DNA from: Burkholderiales bacterium 70-64
GTDB taxonomy: Bacteria > Pseudomonadota > Gammaproteobacteria > Burkholderiales > Burkholderiaceae_E
Assembly: GCA_001898645.1 (NCBI GenBank)
Contig: MKUQ01000011.1
Span: 1-64,000, forward strand
Length of the DNA stretch: 64,000 nucleotides
Direction of reading: 5' to 3'
In this document: positions 54,083 to 61,264 of the stretch, one piece after another
Position numbering within the stretch: position 1 is the stretch's first letter
How the letters are laid out: every line of letters starts with the position of its first letter
Program-made: the position numbers and the translations under genes
Notes under the pieces: model-generated
What the model was told of the DNA's origin: nothing
The model's input: only the letters and a program-made list of their open reading frames with translations
Database searches by the model: none

Positions 54083-54125
54083 TTGATGTAGGATTCGCCG
54101 AACGTTGATGTTGTGTTTGCTACAT
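54083..54125. promoter_or_regulatory. Direct and inverted repeats in the hnr leader
   Basis: TTGATGT occurs at 54083-54089 and again at 54105-54111, 22 bases apart (two helical turns). ATGTAG (54086-54091) and CTACAT (54120-54125) form a perfect inverted repeat across the same span. Lying just downstream of the predicted hnr start point, this suits a repressor site for the nearby TetR or MarR protein. Confidence 0.4.
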
Positions 54126-54135
54126 GAAAAGCCGC

Positions 54136-54164
54136 AATCTAACGAATTCGACGCCCGCTTGCAA
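54136..54164 (-). promoter_or_regulatory. Predicted sigma-70 promoter for the nicotinate operon
   Basis: Read on the minus strand: TTGCAA (54164-54159), a 17-base spacer, and TAGATT (54141-54136); four of six matches at each element with ideal spacing. It would start transcription about 100 bases before the 6-hydroxynicotinate reductase ATG. The whole 200-base divergent region (54030-54229) is richer in A+T than the flanks. Confidence 0.45.
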
Positions 54165-54229
54165 GGGGTTTCACGCCGCCGCCGGTGCAAAATGAGTCGC
54201 CGGCCCCAACAGCCAACCTCCATCCGTCC

Positions 54230-55003
54230 ATGAGCGCCTTCAACGAAGAACGTGTGCTGAGCGTCCATCACTGGACCGACCGCCTGTTCAGCTTCACGAC
54301 CACGCGCGACGCCGCGCTGCGGTTCAGCAACGGCCATTTCACGATGATCGGTCTGCGGGTCGACGGCAAGCCGCTGCTTCGGGCCTACAGCATCGCGAGC
54401 GCCAATTACGAGGATCATCTCGAGTTCCTCAGCATCAAGGTCGACGAGGGTCCGCTCACCTCGCGCCTGCAGCACATCCGGGTCGGCGATCCGATCATCG
54501 TCGGTCGCAAGCCCACGGGTACGCTGGTCGTCGACTATCTGCTGCCCGGCAAGCGGCTGTACCTCCTCGCCACCGGCACCGGGCTGGCACCTTTCATGAG
54601 CATTGTGCGCGATCCGGCGACCTACGAAAAGTTCGAGCACATCGTGCTGGTGCACGGCGTGCGCAAGGTCGACGAGCTGGCCTACCACGACCTGCTGGTG
54701 GAGCACCTGCCGTCGCACGAGTTCCTCGGCGACATCGTGTCGTCGCAGATGCACTACTATCCGACGGTGACCCGCGAGGAATACCGCAACATGGGGCGCA
54801 TCACCGACCTGATCGAAAGCGGCAAGCTGTGTTCCGACTTGTGTATGCCCGCGCTCGATCCCGCCGAAGATCGCGTGATGATCTGCGGCAGTCCCGCCAT
54901 GCTGCGCGACCTCAAGCACCTGCTCGAGCAGCGCGGCTTCGCCGAGGGCAACACCTCGGTGCCGGGCCATTACGTCATCGAGCGCGCGTTCGCCGAGCAG
55001 TGA
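54230..55003 (+). CDS. Ferredoxin-NADP+ reductase (Fpr type)
   Basis: A 257-residue FAD enzyme of the bacterial Fpr subclass. FAD-binding blocks: LLRAYSIASANYEDHLEF (R-x-Y-S-x-A) and KPTGTLVVDYL. NADP-binding blocks: LLATGTGLAPFMSI and MICGSPAMLRDLKHLL. The C-terminus is GHYVIERAFAEQ. ATG 54230 chosen; an in-frame GTG at 54185 has no ribosome site. It is divergent from the ferredoxin-dependent reductase gene, so it probably sends electrons from NADPH via ferredoxin to that enzyme. Upstream of the TetR and enamidase genes on the same strand. Confidence 0.88.
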   Translation: MSAFNEERVLSVHHWTDRLFSFTTTRDAALRFSNGHFTMIGLRVDGKPLLRAYSIASANYEDHLEFLSIKVDEGPLTSRLQHIRVGDPIIVGRKPTGTLVVDYLLPGKRLYLLATGTGLAPFMSIVRDPATYEKFEHIVLVHGVRKVDELAYHDLLVEHLPSHEFLGDIVSSQMHYYPTVTREEYRNMGRITDLIESGKLCSDLCMPALDPAEDRVMICGSPAMLRDLKHLLEQRGFAEGNTSVPGHYVIERAFAEQ

Positions 55004-55047
55004 CCGCTGCCGTCCTCGCCCCGGGACTACGTCAGGAGGCTACACCG

Positions 55048-55770
55048 ATGTCGAACAGCACCGCGGCGCGTGCCGTTGCGAGCAGGAGCGGCCCGCGGCG
55101 CAAGCCCGGGGTGCGCGAACGGGCGGCGCAGGCGACCCGCGAGAGCCTGCTGCGCGCGGCGATCAAGGTCTTCGCCCGGCATGGCCTGCACGGCGGCAGC
55201 GTCGAGAAGATCGCCAAGGCAGCCCGCTCCTACGACCGGATGATCTACTACTACTTCGGCAGCAAGGAGGAGCTGTTCGTCGCGGCCCTGGAGGAGATCT
55301 ACCGCCGCTTCAACGAAGCCGAGGCCAGGCTCGATCTCGATCCGGCGCGGCCCGTCGAGTCGCTGCGGGCGGTGGTGCACTTCGTGCTCGACTACTACCG
55401 CCGCAACCCCGAGTTCGTCGCGCTGCTCAACAGCGAGAACCTGCACCGCGGCAGGCACATCGGGAAGTCGCTGCGCGCGCGCGAGTACTCCTCGCCCGCC
55501 GTCGGCATCCTCGACGCGCTGCTGCGCAGCGGCGTCTCGCAGGGCCTGTTCCGGCCCGACGTGTCGGCGCGCGACCTGTACCTGCTGATCGCGGCCACCG
55601 GCTACTTCTACCAGTCCAACCGCTTCACGCTCTCGGCTTTCCTGGGCGAGGATCTCGAGGCCCCCGAAGCGATCGAGCACTGGGAGTCATTCGCCCAGGA
55701 GGCGGTCCTGCGCACGGTGCTCGTCGCCGCGCCGCCGCCCGACGGCGCGGCCGCCGTCGCGGCCGTCTGA
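55048..55770 (+). CDS. TetR-family transcriptional regulator
   Basis: A 240-residue regulator. Helix-turn-helix at residues about 28-75 (LLRAAIKVFARHGLHGGSVEKIAKAA, YDRMIYYYFGSKEELF), followed by a ligand-binding domain of the TetR_C type. AGGAGG precedes ATG 55048. In Pseudomonas putida a TetR-like NicS co-regulates nic genes, so a comparable role is likely; the repeats at 54083-54125 are its best candidate site. Lies between fpr (44 bases) and the enamidase (42 bases). Confidence 0.9.
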   Translation: MSNSTAARAVASRSGPRRKPGVRERAAQATRESLLRAAIKVFARHGLHGGSVEKIAKAARSYDRMIYYYFGSKEELFVAALEEIYRRFNEAEARLDLDPARPVESLRAVVHFVLDYYRRNPEFVALLNSENLHRGRHIGKSLRAREYSSPAVGILDALLRSGVSQGLFRPDVSARDLYLLIAATGYFYQSNRFTLSAFLGEDLEAPEAIEHWESFAQEAVLRTVLVAAPPPDGAAAVAAV

Positions 55771-55812
55771 CCGACCCCCGGCGCATCCATCCGACCCACG
55801 AGGAGCGAACCC

Positions 55813-57003
55813 ATGGCACAGACAGTCGAACAGGCCCGTTCGGGCAAGGTGGTCATTCGCAACATCGGCCTGCTGCTGTCGGGCGACATCGACCGGCCGG
55901 TGCTCGATGCCGACACCGTGGTCGTGCGCGACGGCCGGATCACGGCCTTCGGCAAGGAGGCCGACTGCGACGTCGCGCAGCCCGACGTGCTGATCGACGC
56001 GCGGCGCACCTGCGTCTGCCCGGGCCTGATCGACAGCCACGTCCACCCGGTGTTCGGCGACTGGACGCCGCGCCAGGGCCAGCTCGGCTGGATCGACTCG
56101 ACCCTGCACGGCGGCGTGACCACGATGATCTCGGCCGGGGAGGTGCACCTGCCCGGACGCCCGAAGGACATCGTCGGGCTCAAGGCGCTGGCGATCACTG
56201 CCCAGCGCGCTTTCGACAACTTCCGCCCGGGCGGGATGAAGGTGCTCGCCGGCGCCCCGGTGCTCGAGCAGGGCATGGTGGAAGAAGACTTCCGCGAGCT
56301 CGCCCAGGCAGGCGTGAAACTGCTGGGCGAGGTCGGCCTGGGCTCGGTCAAGGCGGGCGAGGAGGCCCGGCGCATGGTCGCCTGGGCGCGCAAGTACGGC
56401 ATCCAGAGCACCATCCATACTGGAGGGCCGTCGATCCCCGGTTCGGGCCTGATCGACAAGGACGTGGTGCTCGAGGCCGACGCCGACGTCATCGGGCACA
56501 TCAACGGCGGCCATACCGCTTTGCCCGAGGCGCACGTGTGCGAGCTGTGCGAGAAGTCGTCGCGCGCCATCGAGATCGTGCACAACGGCAACGAGAAGGT
56601 CGCCATCGCCGCGGCCCGCGCCGCGCTGCAGCTGAAGTGCCCGCACCGCGTGATCCTCGGCACCGACGGCCCCGCCGGCTCGGGCGTGCAGCCGCTCGGC
56701 ATCCTGCGCATGATCGCGCTGCTCTCCAGCGTCGGCGGCATCCCCGCCGAATCGGTGTTCTGCTTCGCCACCGGCAACACGGCCCGCCTGCGCGGGCTCG
56801 ACTGCGGCCTGGTGGAGGTCGGGCGCGCCGCCGACTTCGTCTTCATGGACCGCGCGCAGCACACGGCCGGCCGCGGCCTGCTCGAGAGCGTGCAGCTCGG
56901 CGACATCCCCGGCGTCGGCATGGTGATGATCGACGGCATCGTGCGCTGCGGGCGCAGCCGCAACACGCCGCCGGCGACCGAGATCCCGCTCGTGGTCCAC
57001 TGA
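55813..57003 (+). CDS. ena: Enamidase (6-oxotetrahydronicotinate hydrolase)
   Basis: A 396-residue amidohydrolase that should hydrolyse 1,4,5,6-tetrahydro-6-oxonicotinate to 2-formylglutarate and ammonia. Metal-site candidates follow the Eubacterium barkeri enamidase pattern: H76 and H78 (DSHVHP), E173 (LGEVGLG), H202 (IHTGG), H229 (GHINGG) and the Asp of GTDGPAGSG. Close family marks are LHGGVTTMISAGE, PGRPKD and the C-terminal SRNTPPA. Downstream of the TetR gene and in the same direction as fpr. The resemblance is strong enough that a generic imidazolonepropionase or dihydroorotase call would be less apt. Confidence 0.87.
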   Translation: MAQTVEQARSGKVVIRNIGLLLSGDIDRPVLDADTVVVRDGRITAFGKEADCDVAQPDVLIDARRTCVCPGLIDSHVHPVFGDWTPRQGQLGWIDSTLHGGVTTMISAGEVHLPGRPKDIVGLKALAITAQRAFDNFRPGGMKVLAGAPVLEQGMVEEDFRELAQAGVKLLGEVGLGSVKAGEEARRMVAWARKYGIQSTIHTGGPSIPGSGLIDKDVVLEADADVIGHINGGHTALPEAHVCELCEKSSRAIEIVHNGNEKVAIAAARAALQLKCPHRVILGTDGPAGSGVQPLGILRMIALLSSVGGIPAESVFCFATGNTARLRGLDCGLVEVGRAADFVFMDRAQHTAGRGLLESVQLGDIPGVGMVMIDGIVRCGRSRNTPPATEIPLVVH

Positions 57004-57026
57004 GCGCCGCGGCGAGTGCCATGGCT

Positions 57027-57069
57027 TATGATGGGCGGCAGGCGCCGGTCCGGCGTGCTGCCCGCCCAT
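57027..57069 (+). promoter_or_regulatory. Hairpin just before the pncB start, with a -10-like element
   Basis: A long imperfect stem: 57031-57038 pairs with 57062-57069 (eight pairs), 57039-57041 with 57058-57060, and 57043-57046 with 57052-57055, leaving a five-base loop. It ends four bases before the pncB ATG and fills the place of a ribosome site. TATGAT at 57027-57032 resembles a -10 box. It may terminate the enamidase transcript or limit pncB translation. Confidence 0.4.
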
Positions 57070-57073
57070 CGCG

Positions 57074-58249
57074 ATGATCATCACCTCGCTGCTCGACACC
57101 GACCTGTACAAGTTCACGATGATGCAGGTCGTGCTGCATCACTTCCCGGGCGCGCAGGTCGAGTACCGCTTCAAGTGCCGCAACGAGGGCATCGACCTGC
57201 GGCCGTTCGTCGGCGCGATCGAGGAGGAGGTGCAGAACCTGTGCTCGCTGCGCTTTCGCGAGCGCGAGCTCGACTATCTGCGCGGCCTGCGCTTCATCAA
57301 GAGCGACTTCGTCGACTTCCTCGGCCTGTTCCAGATGAACCACAAGTACATCACGATCGCGCCCTCGCCGAAGGACGACGGCGAGATCGACATCGTGATC
57401 CGCGGGCCGTGGCTGCACACCATCCTGTTCGAAGTGCCGGTGCTGGCGATCGTCAACGAGATCTACTTCCGCGAGACGGTCCGGCTGCCCGACTACGCCG
57501 AGGGTCGGCGGCGGCTCGAAGCCAAGATCGCGCTGCTCGCCGGCGACCCCGATCTCGCCGGCCTGCGCCTGGCCGACTACGGCACGCGCCGGCGCTTCTC
57601 GCGGCTGTGGCACGAGGAGGTGCTGCTCACCTGCCGGGAGAAGCTCGGGGCGATCTTCACCGGCACCTCGAACGTGCACTACGCCATGAAGCACGGCATG
57701 ACCCCGCTGGGCACCATGGCGCACGAGTACCTCCAGGCCTGCCAGGCGCTCGGCCCGCGCCTGCGCGACACGCAGGTGTTCGGCTTCGAGACCTGGGCGC
57801 GCGAGTATCGCGGCGACCTCGGCATCGCGCTGTCCGACGTCTACGGCATGAGCGCGTTCCTGCGCGACTTCGACATGTACTTCTGCAAGCTCTTCGACGG
57901 GGCCCGCCACGATTCGGGCGATCCCTTCGAGTGGGGCGAGCGGCTCATCAGCCACTACGAGGCCAACCGCGTCGATCCGAAGACCAAGACGCTGGTGTTC
58001 TCGGACGCGCTCACCTTTCCCCTGATGGCCGCGCTGTACCAGCGTTTCCGTGACCGCACCCGCGTCGCCTTCGGCATCGGCACCAACCTCACCAACGACC
58101 TCGGCCATGCGCCGCTGCAGATCGTGATCAAGATGGTCCGCTGCAACGGCCAGCCGGTGGCCAAGCTGTCCGACACGCCGGCCAAGAACATGTGCGACGA
58201 CGCGGCCTACCTGCAGTACCTGCGCCAGGTCTTCGAGATCCAGGGCTGA
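57074..58249 (+). CDS. pncB: Nicotinate phosphoribosyltransferase
   Basis: A 391-residue NAD-salvage enzyme joining nicotinate and PRPP to form nicotinate mononucleotide with ATP hydrolysis. Family blocks: [20 protein letters not shown] at the N-terminus, [10 protein letters not shown], the His-bearing [11 protein letters not shown] (phosphorylated His in PncB), [12 protein letters not shown] and [11 protein letters not shown]. Length is typical of PncB. It competes with the catabolic hydroxylase for the same substrate, so its position next to the degradative genes is notable. Confidence 0.95.
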   Translation: MIITSLLDTDLYKFTMMQVVLHHFPGAQVEYRFKCRNEGIDLRPFVGAIEEEVQNLCSLRFRERELDYLRGLRFIKSDFVDFLGLFQMNHKYITIAPSPKDDGEIDIVIRGPWLHTILFEVPVLAIVNEIYFRETVRLPDYAEGRRRLEAKIALLAGDPDLAGLRLADYGTRRRFSRLWHEEVLLTCREKLGAIFTGTSNVHYAMKHGMTPLGTMAHEYLQACQALGPRLRDTQVFGFETWAREYRGDLGIALSDVYGMSAFLRDFDMYFCKLFDGARHDSGDPFEWGERLISHYEANRVDPKTKTLVFSDALTFPLMAALYQRFRDRTRVAFGIGTNLTNDLGHAPLQIVIKMVRCNGQPVAKLSDTPAKNMCDDAAYLQYLRQVFEIQG

Positions 58250-58253
58250 TCGC

Positions 58254-58259
58254 TATAAT
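58254..58259 (+). promoter_or_regulatory. Consensus -10 box abutting a start codon
   Basis: A perfect TATAAT ends seven bases before the ATG at 58267. Transcription would begin at or next to the A of the ATG, giving a leaderless or nearly leaderless message. The -35 region (about 58231-58237, CTTCGAG) is weak. Confidence 0.45.
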
Positions 58260-58266
58260 CGGCGCG

Positions 58267-59232
58267 ATGAATGCGCGTCCCAGGCTGCTGGTCACCCGCC
58301 AGGTCTTCCCCCAGGTCATCGAGCGGCTCGCGCCGTACTTCGAGCTCGACGCCAACCAGGACGACGAGGACTGGCCGCGCGCCACGCTGCTGGCGCGCGC
58401 GGCCGATCGCGACGCGCTCTTCGTCGCCGCCTCCGACCGCGTCGACCGCGAGCTGCTGGCGGCCTGTCCGCGCCTGCGCATGGTGGCCACCGGCTCGGTG
58501 GGCTACAACCACATCGACCTGGCGGCGTGCCGCGAGCGCGGCATCGCGGTCAGCAACACGCCCGACGTGCTCACCGAGGCCACTGCCGACATGGCGTGGG
58601 CGCTGCTGCTGTCCACGGCGCGGCGCGTCACCGAGTCCGAGCACTGGCTGCGTGCCGGCCAGTGGCAGCGCTGGGCGTTCGACCAGTTCCTCGGCGCCGA
58701 CGTGCACGGCACGACGTTGGGCATCCTCGGCATGGGGCGCATCGGCTCGGCGGTCGCGCGGCGCGCGCGCGGCTTCGACATGAAGGTCATCTACCACAAC
58801 CGCAGCCGCGCGGCCAACGAGGCCGAGCTCGGCGCGCGGCTCGTCGACCGCGCCACGCTGCTGGCCGAAGCCGATCACCTCGTGCTGGTGCTGCCGTATT
58901 CGGAGGCGACGCACCACGTCATCGGCGCGCGCGAGCTCGCCGCCATGAAATCCACTGCGACGCTGGTCAACATCGCCCGCGGCGGCATCGTCGACGACGC
59001 CGCGCTCGTCGAGGCCCTGCGGGCAGGGCGCATCGCCGGCGCCGGCCTCGATGTCTTCGAAGGCGAGCCGGCGCTGGACCCGCGGCTGCTCGCCGTGCCC
59101 AACGTCGTGCTCACGCCGCACATCGGCAGCGCCACGCGCAGCTCGCGCATGGCCATGGCGATGCTGGCCGCCGACAACCTGGTGGCGTTCGCCGCGGGGC
59201 AGCCGCTGCCCACCCCGGTCGCCGCCGGCTGA
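58267..59232 (+). CDS. D-2-hydroxyacid dehydrogenase (glycerate/glyoxylate reductase type)
   Basis: A 321-residue NAD(P)-dependent dehydrogenase. Nucleotide-binding GILGMGRIGSAVARRA at about residue 155, catalytic Arg in NIARGGIVDDAALVEAL, Glu in VFEGEPALDP and His in TPHIGSATR. It most resembles glyoxylate/hydroxypyruvate reductases. Begins right after pncB with its own -10 box, so probably separately transcribed. Not obviously part of nicotinate breakdown. Confidence 0.9.
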   Translation: MNARPRLLVTRQVFPQVIERLAPYFELDANQDDEDWPRATLLARAADRDALFVAASDRVDRELLAACPRLRMVATGSVGYNHIDLAACRERGIAVSNTPDVLTEATADMAWALLLSTARRVTESEHWLRAGQWQRWAFDQFLGADVHGTTLGILGMGRIGSAVARRARGFDMKVIYHNRSRAANEAELGARLVDRATLLAEADHLVLVLPYSEATHHVIGARELAAMKSTATLVNIARGGIVDDAALVEALRAGRIAGAGLDVFEGEPALDPRLLAVPNVVLTPHIGSATRSSRMAMAMLAADNLVAFAAGQPLPTPVAAG

Positions 59233-59275
59233 GCATCCGACCGACCGCCCGACCGACCGGACCACGGAGACCACC

Positions 59276-59551
59276 ATGTCGGAGATCCATCTCCAGCGCC
59301 GGCACAAGCTCGGCCTGCAAAAGGCGAAGGAGGCGGCGCAGAAGGTCGCCGACGACATGGCCGAGTCGTTCGACATCGCCAGCGAGTGGGACGGCAACGC
59401 GCTGAACTTCTCGCGCGCCGGCGTCTCCGGGCGCATGAAGATCACCCGCGACAAGGTGGTGCTCGAGGCGCGGCTCGGCCTGCTCCTGGCGGCGTTCAAG
59501 CCGCGCATCGAGGAGCGGCTGCAGAAGGACTTCGACCGCTATTTCGCCTGA
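59276..59551 (+). CDS. Polyhydroxyalkanoic acid system family protein
   Basis: A 91-residue protein of the PHA_gran_rgn family (PF09650), small proteins found near polyhydroxyalkanoate genes. It opens MSEIHLQRRHKLGLQKAKEA, then a mixed beta region and ends EERLQKDFDRYF. ATG 59276 chosen; the preceding stretch of CCGA-type repeats is not coding. Exact role unknown. Two genes on come ACBP and WS/DGAT, also storage-lipid functions. Confidence 0.85.
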   Translation: MSEIHLQRRHKLGLQKAKEAAQKVADDMAESFDIASEWDGNALNFSRAGVSGRMKITRDKVVLEARLGLLLAAFKPRIEERLQKDFDRYFA

Positions 59552-59590
59552 AGTGGAACCGCTCCTCCTGCGTACGGCGGAGTCATCGAC

Positions 59591-60847
59591 GTGAGCCCCG
59601 CTCCCTTCGAGCTGGTCGGCTCGATCCTGTTCGCCGTCGCCGTCGTGCATACCTTCTCGGCGAAGGCCTTCGAGCGCCTGGCGCATGCGCAGCCGGCGCA
59701 TGCGGGCGTCTGGCACCTGCTGGGCGAGGTCGAGGTCGTGTTCGGCTTCTGGGCCATGGTGCTCGTCGTCTACCTGGCGCTCGCGGGCGAGCACGGGCAG
59801 GCGCTGCGCTATCTCGAGTCGCGCAACTTCACCGAGCCGATGTTCGTGTTCGTGATCATGGTGGTGGCGGCCAGCCGCCCGATCCTGCAGCTCGCGCTCG
59901 CCTGCGTGCGCTGGGTCGCGCGCGCGATGCCGATGCCGCGGCCGATGGCCACCTACTTCCTGGCGTTGTCGCTGCTGCCGCTGCTGGGTTCGTTCATCAC
60001 CGAGCCGGCAGCCATGACGCTGGCGGCGCTGCTGCTGCGCGACCGCTTCTACGGCGCCGGGCTGTCGACGCGCCTGAAGTACGCCACGCTCGGGGTGCTG
60101 TTCGTGAACGTCTCGATCGGCGGCACGCTCACGCCCTACGCGGCCCCGCCGGTGCTGATGGTGGCCGGCACCTGGGGTTGGGACCTGGCCTACATGCTGG
60201 CCCATTTCGGCTGGCGCTCGGCACTCGCGACAGTGGTCAACGCGCTCGGCGTGACGCTGCTGTTTCGCGCCGAGCTGCGCCTCGTCGCCGAGGCCGGCCG
60301 GCAGGACGAGGCGCCGGTGCCGCCGGCGCTGGTCCTCGTGCACCTGCTGTTCCTGGCCGGCGTGGTGGTGTTCGCGCACCACCCGGTGGTGTTCATGGGG
60401 CTGTTCCTGTTCTTCCTGGGCGTCGCGCATGCCTACGGCCGGCACCAGGACCGCCTGATGCTGCGCGAAGGGCTGATGGTGGCCTTCTTCCTCGCCGGCC
60501 TGGTCGTGCTCGGCGGGCAGCAGCAGTGGTGGCTGCAGCCGCTGCTCTCGGGCATGAGCCCGACCGCCGTGTACTACGGCGCGACCGCGCTCACGGCGGT
60601 GACCGACAACGCTGCGCTCACCTATCTCGGCTCGCTGGTGCAGGGGCTGAGCGAGGAGTTCAAATACTCGCTGGTGGCCGGCGCCGTCACCGGCGGCGGC
60701 CTCACCGTGATCGCCAATGCGCCCAATCCGGCCGGCTACGCCATCCTGAAGAGCCGTTTCGAGGACGAGGAGATCAGCGCGCTCGGCCTGCTCGCGGCGG
60801 CGGCCGTGCCCACCCTGGTGGCGATCGCCGCCTTCCGTCTGATCTAG
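59591..60847 (+). CDS. Putative Na+/H+ antiporter, ArsB/NhaD-like membrane protein
   Basis: A 418-residue protein with about 11-12 membrane segments. Mid-protein blocks GSFITEPAAMTLAALLL and NVSIGGTLTPYAAPPVLMVA are hallmarks of the 'putative Na+/H+ antiporter' family (PF07399-like), within the ion-transporter superfamily, and a second repeat has TALTAVTDNAALTYLGSLV. Start GTG 59591. Convergent with ACBP, 45 bases between stops. Ion specificity not readable. Confidence 0.78.
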   Translation: MSPAPFELVGSILFAVAVVHTFSAKAFERLAHAQPAHAGVWHLLGEVEVVFGFWAMVLVVYLALAGEHGQALRYLESRNFTEPMFVFVIMVVAASRPILQLALACVRWVARAMPMPRPMATYFLALSLLPLLGSFITEPAAMTLAALLLRDRFYGAGLSTRLKYATLGVLFVNVSIGGTLTPYAAPPVLMVAGTWGWDLAYMLAHFGWRSALATVVNALGVTLLFRAELRLVAEAGRQDEAPVPPALVLVHLLFLAGVVVFAHHPVVFMGLFLFFLGVAHAYGRHQDRLMLREGLMVAFFLAGLVVLGGQQQWWLQPLLSGMSPTAVYYGATALTAVTDNAALTYLGSLVQGLSEEFKYSLVAGAVTGGGLTVIANAPNPAGYAILKSRFEDEEISALGLLAAAAVPTLVAIAAFRLI

Positions 60848-60892
60848 CCGGATCCGGTTCCGGCAGGCTCCCCGGGTCGGGCGCCTTGCGCG

Positions 60893-61150
60893 TCAGCCCT
60901 TCAGCTCTTCGACCAGGTCGATGTACTGCTGCTTCGCCTCGTCGCGGTCGGTGCCCTCGAGCTGCTTCCAGGCATCCCACTTGGCGCGCGCGACCATGTC
61001 GGTGAAGCCGGGCCGCTTGCCGTCGACATCGCCCGTGCTGGCCTGCTTGTACAGCGCATAGAGCTTGAGCAGCGTCATGTTGTCGGGACGTTCGGGCAGG
61101 CTCTTCGATTCGCTCACCGCCCGCTCGAACCGGGCATCCAGGTCGGCCAT
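60893..61150 (-). CDS. Acyl-CoA-binding protein
   Basis: An 85-residue four-helix ACBP. The conserved blocks YALYKQASTGDVDGKRPGF and AKWDAW hold the acyl-CoA-binding Lys and Tyr residues. ACBP is common in eukaryotes and sporadic in bacteria. It buffers long-chain acyl-CoA esters, and its divergent neighbour is a WS/DGAT that consumes acyl-CoA. The 114-base divergent spacer has an A+T-rich patch with TATCAT/TATGAT in opposite directions near 61200, fitting overlapping promoters. Confidence 0.94.
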   Translation of the reverse strand: MADLDARFERAVSESKSLPERPDNMTLLKLYALYKQASTGDVDGKRPGFTDMVARAKWDAWKQLEGTDRDEAKQQYIDLVEELKG

Positions 61151-61264
61151 GGCATCTCCTCGATTGATCGGCAGCGCGGTCGGCGACCCGCTTGTTACGT
61201 ATCATAGCAACGCTCCGGCGCTCGTTTCGCCGGGCCGTCGGTGAACCGGGGGGCAGGGGACAGC

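Noticed and set aside
54185-54229. A GTG start extending the Fpr-type reductase by 15 residues
   Set aside because: No ribosome site, and the shorter form begins where Fpr proteins normally do.
57004-57073. A metabolite riboswitch before pncB
   Set aside because: Only a simple hairpin is visible; I see no multi-stem architecture of a known NAD or other riboswitch, so it is listed just as a hairpin.
61151-61264. TTGATCGGCAGCG as a second FNR site
   Set aside because: Only one half-site matches; the other half is absent.
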